A DNA stretch of 64,000 bases from Hyphomicrobiales bacterium (GTDB taxonomy: Bacteria > Pseudomonadota > Alphaproteobacteria > Rhizobiales > Rhizobiaceae): positions 490,812 to 554,811 of the forward strand of contig UBQW01000010.1 of assembly GCA_900467745.1 (NCBI GenBank). Reading direction: 5' to 3'. Below are positions 34,135 to 43,503 of the stretch, in pieces; the first letter of the stretch is position 1; each line of letters begins with the position of its first letter. Under the pieces are notes generated by a model. The model worked only from the letters and a program-made list of their open reading frames with translations, made no database searches and was not told the DNA's origin. The position numbers and the translations under genes were made by a program.

Positions 34135-35175
34135 TCATGCAGCGTCGAGTGGGATATTGCTAAAATACTGTGCGAAATCAGGCGCTGCTGTAAGCGTCTT
34201 GCCATTGGCATCCTTCAGTATTTTCGACTTGAAGAGATAGTCGCCGATCGCCGTCATCTTGGCCGGATCGATGCGGCCGGTGATGCCATCCGGTGTGCGG
34301 AAGTAGTGTCCGTCGATCAGCGCCTTCAACGAGGCCTTGACCAACGCGGGATTGGTCAGTGCGTCGCTATTGGCCGCGATCATGAGCTCGACCGCGTCGT
34401 CGGGATGATCCACCGCGAACTCGAAGCCCTTGCGTGTCGCCCCCAGGAAGACGCGGGCGAGGTCCGGCTTCTCGTCCAGAAATGCCTGGCTGGAGGCAAG
34501 TAGCGTCGTGTGCTCGTCCGGAACGCCATAATCGGCGTAGCGAAAGGCGCGTTGCTTCATCCCCTCCAGTTCCGCCTGCACGCCCTCCCAGGTGTAAACC
34601 TCAAGCGTGAAATCGACGCTGCCGTTGGCGAGCGCCTGATAGGCGGAGGTGCCGAGCGTCACGGTCTCGAATTCGCCCTTGCCGCCGTCATGGCGGATGA
34701 GCGAGCCGATCAGCGCGTTCTCCCAGGCGCTGCCGAAACCGCCATAGGTCTTGCCGTCGAGATCTTTGGGGCTGCGAATGTCGTCGCGATCGGCATTGAA
34801 GACGAGACGTCCGGTCTCTGTCTGGACGACGGCGTAGGTCGCCACCAGGTCGGCGTCTGCCGTGCGCTGGGCCATGAGGCCGATGGTGCCGACAATTCCG
34901 AAATCAGCGACATGGTTGGCGACGAGCGTACCTGCCGAAGTGTCCGTGTAGGGTAGGATCTCCACGTCGAGGCCCGCATCGCGGTAAAATCCCTTGTCGC
35001 GGGCCACGAAGAGGCCGATGTGGTTGGTATTCGGCGTCCAGTCCAGGGCGACCTTGACAGGGCGCTTCTCCTCACTGCGGGCCGGCTTCGACAGAAGCGG
35101 CGATATTGGCAGCGTCAGAGCAAGCCCTGCGGCCGAAGCCAAGGCTGCGCGGCGGGTCAGCATCGCGTTTTTCAT
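34135..35175 (-). CDS. thiY: Thiamine-precursor (HMP) binding protein, ThiY/NMT1 type
   Basis: A 346-residue exported solute-binding protein. The N-terminus (MLTRRAALASAAGLALTLPI) has a twin-arginine-like start. The mature part begins VKVALDWTPNTNHIGLFVARDKGFYRDAGLDVEIL, the hallmark of the NMT1/THI5-like family that binds pyrimidine precursors of thiamine. Further on is FGSAWENALIGSLIRHDGG. It is the last gene of the riboswitch-controlled operon and overlaps the ATPase gene by four bases. Ligand assignment (hydroxymethylpyrimidine or a formylaminopyrimidine) rests on family and operon. Confidence 0.85.
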   Translation of the reverse strand: MKNAMLTRRAALASAAGLALTLPISPLLSKPARSEEKRPVKVALDWTPNTNHIGLFVARDKGFYRDAGLDVEILPYTDTSAGTLVANHVADFGIVGTIGLMAQRTADADLVATYAVVQTETGRLVFNADRDDIRSPKDLDGKTYGGFGSAWENALIGSLIRHDGGKGEFETVTLGTSAYQALANGSVDFTLEVYTWEGVQAELEGMKQRAFRYADYGVPDEHTTLLASSQAFLDEKPDLARVFLGATRKGFEFAVDHPDDAVELMIAANSDALTNPALVKASLKALIDGHYFRTPDGITGRIDPAKMTAIGDYLFKSKILKDANGKTLTAAPDFAQYFSNIPLDAA

Positions 35176-35957
35176 CGTGGTTCCTCCAAGTTGGTCCTTG
35201 TGGCGTTCGGGGCATTGAAGAGCGTGTTGAGAATGTCGGCCTCGATCTCGGTCGCGCGCGCACGCGCCGCGCCGTCCAGTATGCGCGGGCGTGGGAGATC
35301 GACGGTGATCTCGCGGATAACGCGGGCCGGGCGGGACGAAAAGATATAGATGCGGTCGGAGAGATAGACCGCTTCGCGCACATCATGGGTGACGAGCATC
35401 GCGGTCCAGTCATGCTGCGACCACATCTCTTCCAGCCAGCGCTGCATGCCCGCGCGTGTCAATGCGTCGAGCGCGCCGAATGGTTCGTCGAGCAACAGCA
35501 TCGGCTTGTCCTGGACCACGGTGCGCAGCAGTGCCGCGCGCTGCCGCATGCCGCCGGACAATTCCGCCGGATAATGCTGCTCGAAGCCGTCGAGGCCGAA
35601 CTCGGAAAACAGCGGCAGCACCCGCCGGCGCGCCTCGGCGCGGTGCATGCCTTTAACCTCGAGACCGAGCGTGGTGTTATCGACTATGCGTCGCCACGGC
35701 ATCAGAGCGTCGCGCTGTGGCATGAAGGCAAAGGGGCGGATTGTTCCGGCTAGCATATGGCCGTCGAAGCGCATGCTGCCGCCATCGGGTTTGCGAGCGC
35801 CGGTGAGCAGTTTGAACAGCGTGGATTTTCCAGAGCCTGAGGGCCCGAGAATGGAGACGAATTCGCCGGGTTTGACTGTCAGAGAGATGTCCGACAGCAC
35901 TGGGGTTTCGTCGTAGCGGCAGGTGATGTGATCGAGTTCCAAGCGCAGCACGGTCAT
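35172..35957 (-). CDS. thiZ: HMP ABC transporter ATPase (ThiZ-like)
   Basis: A 261-residue ATPase of the nitrate/sulfonate/taurine group. Walker A is GPSGSGKST, the signature LSGGMRQR, Walker B MLLLDEP, and the H-loop is in LVTHDVREAVYLSDR. The Q-loop is FMPQRDALMPWR. Its ATG overlaps the permease stop (ATGA), and its end overlaps thiY. A much longer frame that starts upstream runs inside the permease gene and is not real. Confidence 0.88.
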   Translation of the reverse strand: MTVLRLELDHITCRYDETPVLSDISLTVKPGEFVSILGPSGSGKSTLFKLLTGARKPDGGSMRFDGHMLAGTIRPFAFMPQRDALMPWRRIVDNTTLGLEVKGMHRAEARRRVLPLFSEFGLDGFEQHYPAELSGGMRQRAALLRTVVQDKPMLLLDEPFGALDALTRAGMQRWLEEMWSQHDWTAMLVTHDVREAVYLSDRIYIFSSRPARVIREITVDLPRPRILDGAARARATEIEADILNTLFNAPNATRTNLEEPR

Positions 35958-36778
35958 CGGCCGCTTCCCTTTCCGCGTCTCGCCCATGGCATGGCCAGGT
36001 GTTCGGCGATGACGGTGAGCGAAAACAGCGTGAGGGTCAGCGCGGCGCTGACGAACACTGCGGCCAGTACCAGGTCGGGTCGGAAATTGTTCTTGGCGTT
36101 CAGCATGTAGATGCCGAGCCCTTTGGCAGCACCCGCGTATTCCGCGAAGATCGCGCCGACGACGGCGTAGGTGATGGATATACGCAGCCCAGCGAAGAAA
36201 AAGGGCAGGGCGGATGGCAGGCGGGTAAGCAGGAACTGCTTCCAGCGCGGCGCGCCCATCGAGGCAACCAGTTGCTGCAGCTCGTCCTCGGTCGATTGAT
36301 AGCCCTGGCAAAGCGCCACCAGAATCGGGAAGAAGGTAACGAGCGCGACCAGCAGGATCTTCGGCATCAGGCCGAAGCCGAACCACAGAACGATCAACGG
36401 CGCGATGGCGACCAGCGGCAGCGTCTGGCTGATGATGAAGAGCGGAAACAGTGCGCGACGCAGGGACTTGCAGAAGTCGATCAGCACCGACAGGGTGAAG
36501 GCGCCCGCAAGCGAGCAGCCGAAACCGGCAAGCGTGGCCCTCAATGTCGGGAGCGTATTGTCGAACAGGGCCTGCCGGGACTGGAAGGTCTGCGCAAGCA
36601 CGCGGGACGGCGCGGGCAAGGTCGTGGGCGAGATGCCTGACAGGCGGACATAGGCCTCCCAAGCTGCCACCAAAAGGCAGACGGCCGCGATTGCCGGCAG
36701 GGCCCGGCTCAGAGCGGAGCGGATGTTGTGTTGCAGGCCGTGAAAGACCTGCCGTGAAGGCGGGCGTGATATCGACAT
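35954..36778 (-). CDS. thiX: HMP ABC transporter permease (ThiX-like)
   Basis: A 274-residue inner-membrane permease. Membrane segments include ALPAIAAVCLLVAAWEAYVRL and LFIISQTLPLVAIAPLIVLWFGFG. The coupling loop is STEDELQQLVASMGAPRWKQFLLTRLPSALP, as in the TauC/SsuC/ThiX group. It follows ykoF by 33 bases and is coupled to the ATPase gene. Confidence 0.87.
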   Translation of the reverse strand: MSISRPPSRQVFHGLQHNIRSALSRALPAIAAVCLLVAAWEAYVRLSGISPTTLPAPSRVLAQTFQSRQALFDNTLPTLRATLAGFGCSLAGAFTLSVLIDFCKSLRRALFPLFIISQTLPLVAIAPLIVLWFGFGLMPKILLVALVTFFPILVALCQGYQSTEDELQQLVASMGAPRWKQFLLTRLPSALPFFFAGLRISITYAVVGAIFAEYAGAAKGLGIYMLNAKNNFRPDLVLAAVFVSAALTLTLFSLTVIAEHLAMPWARRGKGSGR

Positions 36779-36811
36779 GGAGCAACCGTTTGGGCGAGCC
36801 TGGGTCGGCGC

Positions 36812-37420
36812 TTAGCGCTTGGACGGGCTGTTTGCCGAGACGGTAAGGTCGATCGTCACATGGCCCGCCGGCGGGCCAAAGCGCACCAGCGCCTCATGCA
36901 CGGTCGCGAAAACCGCGCCGGTGTCGCCGCGCAGCTTCGTGCAGAAGTTCTTCGATTTCTCGAAGACACCGGAATTCTTCAGGAAGTCGATGCAGCCGTA
37001 AATCTCGTCCATGTGGCCGTCGATCCCGAGCGTATAGAGCGAAAACTGCGCGGCCGTTTCCTGGCCGATAACAGGCGCGTCCTTGACCGCCTGGTGTGCG
37101 CGGGCCTTGCGCTCATCAAGCGGCGCCATGGGGCCGGTCAGTTCGGGCGTCTGGCAGATCGGATCGTCAGGCTCGCCGGGGCAGCCGCGCGAAATGGTAG
37201 CGTGCAGGACGCAATGCTTGCCGCTGCTGGCGGCTGCCGCAAACAGATCGCGCATGGCGGCGAAGACGACGTCGGGCGTGCCGATAATCAGCGTCGAAAT
37301 GTCGTCCGTCTCGATCCGCAGTCTTTCACGATGGGGATCGAGCGCAGAAAGCGCATGGGTGATGACACCGACGAAATCGTCGGTCATGGGATATAGTGAA
37401 ATCTGCGCGCCGGAAAACAT
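36812..37420 (-). CDS. ykoF: YkoF-family thiamine/HMP-binding protein
   Basis: A 202-residue cytoplasmic protein with two tandem YkoF repeats: FSGAQISLYPMTDDFVGVITHALSAL and, in the second half, AAQFSLYTLGIDGHMDEIYGCIDFLKNSGVF. Bacillus YkoF binds thiamine and goes with an HMP/thiamine transporter. The ATG at 37420 lies directly after the riboswitch with GAGGTAGAGCG as the ribosome site. This indicates that the riboswitch may act by hiding the ribosome site, since the aptamer ends right before it. Confidence 0.88.
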   Translation of the reverse strand: MFSGAQISLYPMTDDFVGVITHALSALDPHRERLRIETDDISTLIIGTPDVVFAAMRDLFAAAASSGKHCVLHATISRGCPGEPDDPICQTPELTGPMAPLDERKARAHQAVKDAPVIGQETAAQFSLYTLGIDGHMDEIYGCIDFLKNSGVFEKSKNFCTKLRGDTGAVFATVHEALVRFGPPAGHVTIDLTVSANSPSKR

Positions 37421-37429
37421 CGCTCTACC

Positions 37430-37512
37430 TCGCTCCGCTGGCATTATCCAGATCAGCTTGAGGGTCCACGATCATGCGACCGTATCTCAGCCCCGGCATT
37501 ACGGAGCACCCC
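37430..37512 (-). ncRNA. TPP riboswitch (THI element)
   Basis: Reading the minus strand, GGTGCTCCGT starts the P1 stem, followed by GGGGCTGAGATACGG with the conserved CTGAGA (37485-37490), GACCCT, and GATCTGGATAATGCCAGCG (37436-37454). The 3' strand GCGGAGCGAG closes P1 and runs into the ribosome site of ykoF. This is the full thiamine pyrophosphate aptamer consensus. No terminator is seen between it and the start, so translational control is likely. Confidence 0.95.
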
Positions 37513-37820
37513 TGTGATGCCGGGGTGATACGCCAAAGCCTGACCGAGCGCAAGGGCTATGTATTGGGCCGGTGAGCCATGACCTCCCGCCGATCGTCAT
37601 GCGGCAGGCTCAAGTGCCCGATACTCGAAAAGCGTTTTATTGGCAGAGGCTTAGGAAAACGTCGCGAGAAGGGCGGAACGTCGATGAAGTAAAACCGACG
37701 CGAAATATGGCGAAAAAAGGACAGAATTTCTAAGCCGGTCCGCAACCGGGGGCGGTGGTTCCTCGCGATCAGGACGCCTTGCGATTAGTTTCACCGCACA
37801 GCAAAACACCGGAGCGATAG
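37513..37820. other. Divergent promoter region, thi operon and sulfate importer
   Basis: About 308 bases that must contain promoters for the minus-strand thi operon and the plus-strand sbp gene. I recognise no clear operator. A minus-strand frame of 62 codons at 37557-37745 has no ribosome site and is not supported. Confidence 0.4.
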
Positions 37821-38807
37821 ATGAAACGCCTTCTCATTCTCGGCACAGCGCTTGCCGCCCTCTTTTCCGTTCAGGTCCGTGCCGAAGAGCCTACGAAGCT
37901 TCTGAACGCATCCTATGACGTCTCGCGCGAGCTTTTCGCCGCCGAGAACGAAGCCTTCATCAAGCAGCATCCCGGTGTGACCATCGATCAATCGCATGCC
38001 GGCACTTCCAAGCAGGCGCGCTCGATCATTGAGGGGCTGGAAGCCGACGTCGTCACCTTCAACCAGTCGACGGACATCGATTTCCTGGCAAAGAACGGTT
38101 TCGTCTCCAAGGATTGGACCAAGGCGTTCCCGAACAACGCCTCGCCTTTCTACTCCTTTCCATCCTTTCTGGTGCGCGCCGGCAACCCGAAGAACATCAA
38201 GGACTGGGACGATCTAGCGCGTGACGACGTGCATGCGGTCTTCCCGAACCCGAAGACATCGGGCAATGCGCGCTACACCTATCTCGCCGCCTACGCCTGG
38301 GCCAAGGAAGCCTACAAGGGCGACGAAGGTAAGATCGAAGCCTACATCACCAAGATCTTCGACAACGTGCCGGTCTTCGACACCGGCGGCCGCGCCTCCA
38401 CGACGACCTTCGTCGAGCGCGAGACCGGCGATGTCTTGATCACCTTCGAAGCGGAGACGCGCGGCATCGAGAAGCAGTACGGTTCCGACAAGGTTCAGGG
38501 CGTGATCCCGTCCGTCAGCCTGCTTGCCGAGTTTCCCGTCGCTGTGGTCGACAAGGTCGCCGCCAAGCATGGCACCGAGACGCTTGCGAAGTCCTATCTC
38601 GACTTCCTCTACACCGAGGAAGGCCAGCGGATTGCCGCGCAGTTCGGCCATCGCGTTCGCGATGAGAAGGTGATCGGCGAGTTCAAAGATCAGTTTCCAG
38701 CGATCCGTCTCGTAAATGTCGACGATACGTTCGGCGGCTGGGAAAAGATCCAGAAGGAACACTTCGCCTCCGGCGGAATTCTCGACAAGCTTTATGGCAG
38801 CCGGTAA
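37821..38807 (+). CDS. sbp: Sulfate-binding protein of the sulfate ABC importer
   Basis: A 328-residue periplasmic protein. The signal peptide MKRLLILGTALAALFSVQVRA precedes EEPTKLLNASYDVSRELFAAENEAF, the typical Sbp/CysP start. Other hallmarks are SHAGTSKQARSIIEGLEADVVTFNQSTDID and VFPNPKTSGNARYTYLAAYAWA, which line the sulfate pocket. A 105-base gap with a hairpin separates it from the permease genes, which probably keeps its mRNA more abundant. Confidence 0.95.
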   Translation: MKRLLILGTALAALFSVQVRAEEPTKLLNASYDVSRELFAAENEAFIKQHPGVTIDQSHAGTSKQARSIIEGLEADVVTFNQSTDIDFLAKNGFVSKDWTKAFPNNASPFYSFPSFLVRAGNPKNIKDWDDLARDDVHAVFPNPKTSGNARYTYLAAYAWAKEAYKGDEGKIEAYITKIFDNVPVFDTGGRASTTTFVERETGDVLITFEAETRGIEKQYGSDKVQGVIPSVSLLAEFPVAVVDKVAAKHGTETLAKSYLDFLYTEEGQRIAAQFGHRVRDEKVIGEFKDQFPAIRLVNVDDTFGGWEKIQKEHFASGGILDKLYGSR

Positions 38808-38832
38808 GCACTAACTGGATATCACATCGCTT

Positions 38833-38860
38833 GGCCCGGCTGGCCTTTGCCTGCCGGGCC
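38833..38860 (+). repeat. Intercistronic hairpin between sbp and cysT
   Basis: GGCCCGGC and GCCGGGCC form an 8-bp stem around TGGCCTTTGCCT. There is no T run, so partial termination or protection of the sbp mRNA end is more likely than full termination. Confidence 0.5.
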
Positions 38861-38912
38861 ACTTTCGTCATCGTGCTTATAGAGCAGGACTTATGAAACA
38901 GGGAATGACCGC

Positions 38913-39734
38913 TTGAGACGCAATGTCCTGCCCGGATTACGCCTGTCGCTGGGTGTGACCCTTCTCTATGTCGGCCTTATCGTCGTCTTGCCTCTGGCTG
39001 CCCTGGTGTTCAAGGCCGCAAGCCTTGGGCCAGAGGACTACTGGCGCATCGTGTCATCCTCGCGCGCGCTGGCCAGCTACCGGGTGACGGTGTTTTCCGC
39101 GCTCGGCGCCACGATCTTCAACTTGTTTTTCGGCTTCGCGCTTGCCTGGGTGCTGACGCGCTATCGCTTTCCCGGCTGGCGGCTTGTCGATGCGATGGTC
39201 GATCTGCCATTCGCACTGCCGACCGCAGTGGCCGGTATCGCGTTGACAACGCTGTTTGCGGCGAACGGCTGGTTCGGATCCGTGCTTGAAGGCATCGGCA
39301 TCAAGGTTGCCTATACGCCGATCGGCATCATGGTCGCCATGTGCTTTACCAGCCTTCCTTTCATCGTCCGTACCGTGCAGCCGGTTCTGGAAGATCTCGA
39401 CCCCGCTTACGAAGAGGCTGCGCAGTCGCTGGGTGGTTCGGACTGGACGATCTTCCGCAAGGTCATGCTGCCGCTGTTGACGCCGGCGCTGCTCGCCGGC
39501 GTGTCCTTGTCCTTCGCCCGCTCGCTCGGCGAATTTGGCGCCATCATCTTCATCGCCGGCAACCAGCCGATGTCGACGGAGATCACCGCACTTCTCGTCT
39601 TCATCCGGCTCGAGGAGTACGACTATCAGGCGGCCGCGGCGATCGCCTCCGTCCTGTTGCTGACGGCCTTCGTCATGCTGGCGCTGACCAACTGGATGCA
39701 GGCGCGGGCGCTGCGATACACGGTGAGGAACTGA
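38913..39734 (+). CDS. cysT: Sulfate ABC transporter permease CysT
   Basis: A 273-residue inner-membrane permease. It starts with TTG at 38913, supported by AGGGA eight bases upstream; an ATG 8 bases earlier is out of frame and stops at once. Key segments are LSLGVTLLYVGLIVVLPLAALVFKA, DLPFALPTAVAGIALTTLF, and the coupling loop EEAAQSLGGSDWTIFRKVMLPLL. The block SLSFARSLGEFGAIIFIAGN is diagnostic for CysT/CysU. It forms the channel with CysW. Confidence 0.93.
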   Translation: MRRNVLPGLRLSLGVTLLYVGLIVVLPLAALVFKAASLGPEDYWRIVSSSRALASYRVTVFSALGATIFNLFFGFALAWVLTRYRFPGWRLVDAMVDLPFALPTAVAGIALTTLFAANGWFGSVLEGIGIKVAYTPIGIMVAMCFTSLPFIVRTVQPVLEDLDPAYEEAAQSLGGSDWTIFRKVMLPLLTPALLAGVSLSFARSLGEFGAIIFIAGNQPMSTEITALLVFIRLEEYDYQAAAAIASVLLLTAFVMLALTNWMQARALRYTVRN

Positions 39735-39736
39735 TC

Positions 39737-40645
39737 ATGAGCAGCATTCCCACCCGCCGCAAACCGCCGCGCGTCGGCGATCAGCCGATCGTCAGGCGCA
39801 CCTTGATCAGCCTTGTGCTGATCATCGGCGCGTTCCTCATCCTGGCGCCGCTCGTCATCATCGGCGTCGAAGCCTTCGCCAAGGGCTGGCAGGTCTACAG
39901 CGCCACAATCAGTCATCCCGATACGCTGCATGCGATCATGCTGACGGTGCTGACCGCGCTGATCGCGGTGCCCATCAACACGGCGTTCGGCGTCGCGGCC
40001 GCATGGTCGATCACCAAATTCGATTTCTGGGGCAAGCGCTTCCTGCTCGTGCTGATCGAGGTGCCGTTCTCCGTATCGCCCATCGTCGCCGGCGTTGCCT
40101 ATCTCTTCGTCTACGGGCTGCAGGGCATCTTCGGGCCGACGCTTGAGGCCTATGACATCAAGATCCTGTTCGCGATCCCAGGCATCGTGCTCGCCTCGAT
40201 GTTCGTGACCGCGCCATTCGTCGCGCGCGAACTCATACCGCTGATGCAGGCGCAAGGGCGCGATCTCGAAGAAGCGGCGACGTCACTCGGCGCGTCCGGT
40301 TGGCGCACGTTCTTCTCGGTCACGCTGCCGAATATCAAATGGGCGATGCTCTACGGTGTGGTGCTTTGCAATGCGCGCGTGATGGGCGAGTTCGGCGCCG
40401 TCTCGGTGGTCTCGGGCAATATCCGCGGCCAGACGAATACGCTGCCGCTGCACATTGAGCTGCTTTATCACGATTATCAGGCAACCGGCGCCTTCGCCGC
40501 CGCCTCGATCCTGGCGGTCATCGCCATCTTCACCATCATCGCCAAGGTGGCGCTCGAGCGCCAGGGAGCCGGCCGCCGCTCCAGCAGCGCCAAGCCCGCC
40601 GCGCGTCCTGTCCTCGTTGCCCAGCCAGCAGAGAAAAACTCATGA
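39737..40645 (+). CDS. cysW: Sulfate ABC transporter permease CysW
   Basis: A 302-residue inner-membrane permease that begins two bases after cysT, with GAGGAA as ribosome site. It has [24 protein letters not shown], the coupling loop [24 protein letters not shown] and [29 protein letters not shown], all typical of CysW. Its stop overlaps the cysA start. Confidence 0.94.
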   Translation: MSSIPTRRKPPRVGDQPIVRRTLISLVLIIGAFLILAPLVIIGVEAFAKGWQVYSATISHPDTLHAIMLTVLTALIAVPINTAFGVAAAWSITKFDFWGKRFLLVLIEVPFSVSPIVAGVAYLFVYGLQGIFGPTLEAYDIKILFAIPGIVLASMFVTAPFVARELIPLMQAQGRDLEEAATSLGASGWRTFFSVTLPNIKWAMLYGVVLCNARVMGEFGAVSVVSGNIRGQTNTLPLHIELLYHDYQATGAFAAASILAVIAIFTIIAKVALERQGAGRRSSSAKPAARPVLVAQPAEKNS

Positions 40646-41676
40646 AGATCCGCCTCGACCACGTCGTCAAAACCTTCGACACGTTCCGCGCCGTGCGCGA
40701 CGTCTCGCTGGATATTCGCAGTGGCGAACTTCTCGCGTTGCTGGGGCCATCGGGTTCCGGCAAGACCACGATCCTGCGCATGGTCGCCGGCCTCGAATAT
40801 TCGGATGGCGGCCAGATATTCTTCGGCGATCAGGATGCGACCGACATTCCGGTGCGCGATCGCGGCGTCGGCTTCGTCTTCCAGCACTATGCGCTTTTCC
40901 CGCACATGACGGTCGCCGAAAACATTGCCTTCGGCATGAAGGTGTCGAAGGTCAAGCGCGACAAGGCCGCGATCGTAGCGCGCGTCACCGAACTGCTCCG
41001 CCTCGTGCGGCTTGAGGGGCTGGGCGACCGGTTCCCGGCGCAGATATCGGGCGGTCAACGCCAGCGCGTGGCGCTGGCCCGTGCGCTCTCGGTCGATCCG
41101 AAAGTGCTGCTTCTGGACGAGCCGTTCGGCGCGCTTGACGCCAATGTGCGTCACGACCTGCGCCGCTGGCTGCGCGAGATCCACCACGAGCTCGGCATCA
41201 CCACCATCTTCGTGACCCACGACCAGGAAGAGGCGCTCGATCTTGCAGACCGCGTCGTCATCCTGAAGGACGGCAAGATCGTTCAGGAGGGCACGCCCGA
41301 GCAGGTCTGCCGTGATCCGCAATCGGCCTTCGTGATGAAATTCCTGGGTGATGCCAACGTCTTGCCGGCCGAAATCCGCTCCGGCGTCGCCTATACCGGT
41401 GGCGCTTCGGTCGCGGCACCCGGTATTGCCGATGGCACCGGCGAGATCTATGCGCGCCCGGCCGATCTCGATTGGTCAGGGGACGGTCCCGGCATCGGCG
41501 CCAGCGTCGACCGTGTGCTCGACCGGCCGGATGGTCGCCGCATTCTGGCGAGCACTGAAAGTGGCGCTCAGCTCGAATTCAATGTCGAGCCCGAGCGTGC
41601 CGTCAAGGCGGGTGACCGCGGTTTCGTCACCGTCCGTCGCGCCAAGGTCTTTGGCGCAGCGAAGGTTGCAGTCTAG
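40642..41676 (+). CDS. cysA: Sulfate ABC transporter ATPase CysA
   Basis: A 344-residue ATPase. Walker A is GPSGSGKTT, the signature ISGGQRQR, Walker [14 protein letters not shown], and the H-loop lies in [15 protein letters not shown]. The C-terminal 100 residues form the TOBE-like domain of CysA. Coupled to cysW by ATGA. It converges on the iron-transport ATPase gene with only 14 bases between the stops and no evident terminator. Confidence 0.94.
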   Translation: MKIRLDHVVKTFDTFRAVRDVSLDIRSGELLALLGPSGSGKTTILRMVAGLEYSDGGQIFFGDQDATDIPVRDRGVGFVFQHYALFPHMTVAENIAFGMKVSKVKRDKAAIVARVTELLRLVRLEGLGDRFPAQISGGQRQRVALARALSVDPKVLLLDEPFGALDANVRHDLRRWLREIHHELGITTIFVTHDQEEALDLADRVVILKDGKIVQEGTPEQVCRDPQSAFVMKFLGDANVLPAEIRSGVAYTGGASVAAPGIADGTGEIYARPADLDWSGDGPGIGASVDRVLDRPDGRRILASTESGAQLEFNVEPERAVKAGDRGFVTVRRAKVFGAAKVAV

Positions 41677-41690
41677 GCAGAGCTAACCCA

Positions 41691-42443
41691 TCAGATCGCG
41701 CCGTCGACGATGACCAGCGGCGTTCCCTGCGAGCAGTGTTCGATCCGAGCGTCGATCTTGTAGATATCGCGCAGCATGGTCTTGGTGATCACGTCGCTGG
41801 TCTTGCCGCTCGCCGCCATCTTGCCGTTGCTGATGACGACGGTGTTCTCGCAATAGCGCAGCGCGTGATTTAGATCGTGAAGCGCGATGAGGATGATCAT
41901 GCCATCGCGCTTGGCGGTGGCGGAGATGAAGTCCAGAACCTCTACCTGCCGGTGGAGATCGAGCGCCGAGGTCGGCTCGTCCATGAGCAGGACTTCCGGA
42001 TTGCGAATGAGCGCCTGGGCAAGCGAGACCAGCTGGCGCTGGCCGCCGGAAAGTTCGCCAAGCCCACGAAACGCGAGTTCGTCGATGCGCAGCGCCTTCA
42101 ATAGCCGGTCGATTGCCGCCAGCTCCTCGTCGGCAACCCTCCAACCGCTGCCCTGCTTTGCCGACAGTAAGACCGACTCGTAGACTGTCAGAACCGCATT
42201 GGCGCCGGTGTCCTGCGGCATGTAACAGATCGTTCGCGGACCGGCCTCGGTATCGGAAAGCTCGACCAGCCCCGGTCCCTTGATCAGCGAGGCGATGCGC
42301 TTGAAGAGCGTGGACTTGCCGGCCGCGTTGGGCCCGATGATCGCGGTGACGCTGCCGCCGCGAAGATCGTCGATCCCGACATCCTGGAGCACCTTGACCC
42401 GACCATAGGTCGCGCCAACACCTTTTAGCGCGAGCGCTACCAT
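41691..42443 (-). CDS. Iron-siderophore ABC transporter ATPase (FecE/FepC type)
   Basis: A 250-residue ATPase. Walker A is GPNAAGKST, the signature LSGGQRQL, Walker B VLLMDEPTSALDL, and the H-loop is in ALHDLNHALRYCENTVV, the pattern of siderophore and cobalamin importers. The ATG at 42443 overlaps the permease end by 7 bases; a longer frame upstream lies inside the permease gene. It is the last gene of the iron operon. Confidence 0.9.
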   Translation of the reverse strand: MVALALKGVGATYGRVKVLQDVGIDDLRGGSVTAIIGPNAAGKSTLFKRIASLIKGPGLVELSDTEAGPRTICYMPQDTGANAVLTVYESVLLSAKQGSGWRVADEELAAIDRLLKALRIDELAFRGLGELSGGQRQLVSLAQALIRNPEVLLMDEPTSALDLHRQVEVLDFISATAKRDGMIILIALHDLNHALRYCENTVVISNGKMAASGKTSDVITKTMLRDIYKIDARIEHCSQGTPLVIVDGAI

Positions 42444-43501
42444 GCGCGTCTCCTGTTGGTAAAAATGAGGACGAAGAAGAACGGCACGCCCACCAGCGCC
42501 GTGATCACGCCGATCGGCAGGATGGCGCCTGGAATGAGCATTTTGCTCACCACCGATGTTACGGACAGAAGGAGCGCGCCGCAGATAACGGCCCCCGGCA
42601 AGAAGAAGCGCTGATCCTCGCCGACGACCATGCGCGCGATATGCGGACCGACCAGCCCAACGAAGCCGATCGTGCCGACAAAAGAAACGGGGATGGCGGC
42701 GAGCAGGCTGACAATCATCATTGTCTGCAGCCGCAGGCGCCGCACATTGACGCCCATGCTGGCCGCCTTGTCGTCGCCGAGCCGTAGTGCGGTCAGTGCC
42801 CAGGCATCCTTCATGAACAAGGGGACGGTCACTACGAGGATGCTCGCCGTGAACCAGACCTTCGGCCATGTCGCCTTGGTCAGACTGCCCATGGTCCAGA
42901 ACACCACCGCTGCGAGTGCCTGCTCGGAGGCCAGATACTCGAGCAGCGACAAGGCTGCGTTAAAGGTGAAGACCAGCGCGATGCCGAGCAGCACGATGGT
43001 CTCGACGCTCACACCTCGCATTGTCGAGGCGAAATGAATGAAGAGCGCCGCGGCCATCGCCATCAGGAAGGCGTTGAGCGGCACCATGTACTGGATGGCG
43101 CCGGGAAACAGCGAGACGCCGCCGACCAGCGCGAGCGCCGCGCCGAAACTCGCCGCGGCCGAGATTCCCAACGTGAACGGGCTTGCGAGCGGGTTTGAGA
43201 GGATGGTCTGCATCTGCGCGCCGGCAACCGACAGCGATGCGCCGACCGTGACCGCCATCAGGGCGATCGGCATGCGGATATCCCAGATGATCACCCGAAG
43301 TTGCGCGGCCACCGCACTCGGATTAGCAAGTGCTGCAAGCACGTCCGATAGCGAATAGTTGGCCGGACCGAGCGCCATATCGAGCGCGATGCTGACACAT
43401 AGCGCGATAGTAAGCGCGAGCAGGATCAGGATGCGGCGCAAAGCAAGGGCGCGATATTGCACGCGCCCCGTTGCCGATGTCTCGATGGCACTCACAGCCA
43501 T
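42437..43501 (-). CDS. Iron-siderophore ABC transporter permease (FecCD type)
   Basis: A 354-residue inner-membrane permease with about ten membrane segments. It has VGASLSVAGAQMQTILSNPLASPFTLGISAAASFGA and GTIGFVGLVGPHIARMVVG, hallmarks of the FecCD/BtuC family. The ATG at 43501 has AGGAG eight bases upstream. A GTG two codons earlier is too close to the ribosome site. Only one permease gene is present, so the channel is probably a homodimer. Confidence 0.92.
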   Translation of the reverse strand: MAVSAIETSATGRVQYRALALRRILILLALTIALCVSIALDMALGPANYSLSDVLAALANPSAVAAQLRVIIWDIRMPIALMAVTVGASLSVAGAQMQTILSNPLASPFTLGISAAASFGAALALVGGVSLFPGAIQYMVPLNAFLMAMAAALFIHFASTMRGVSVETIVLLGIALVFTFNAALSLLEYLASEQALAAVVFWTMGSLTKATWPKVWFTASILVVTVPLFMKDAWALTALRLGDDKAASMGVNVRRLRLQTMMIVSLLAAIPVSFVGTIGFVGLVGPHIARMVVGEDQRFFLPGAVICGALLLSVTSVVSKMLIPGAILPIGVITALVGVPFFFVLIFTNRRRAW

Positions 43502-43503
43502 TC

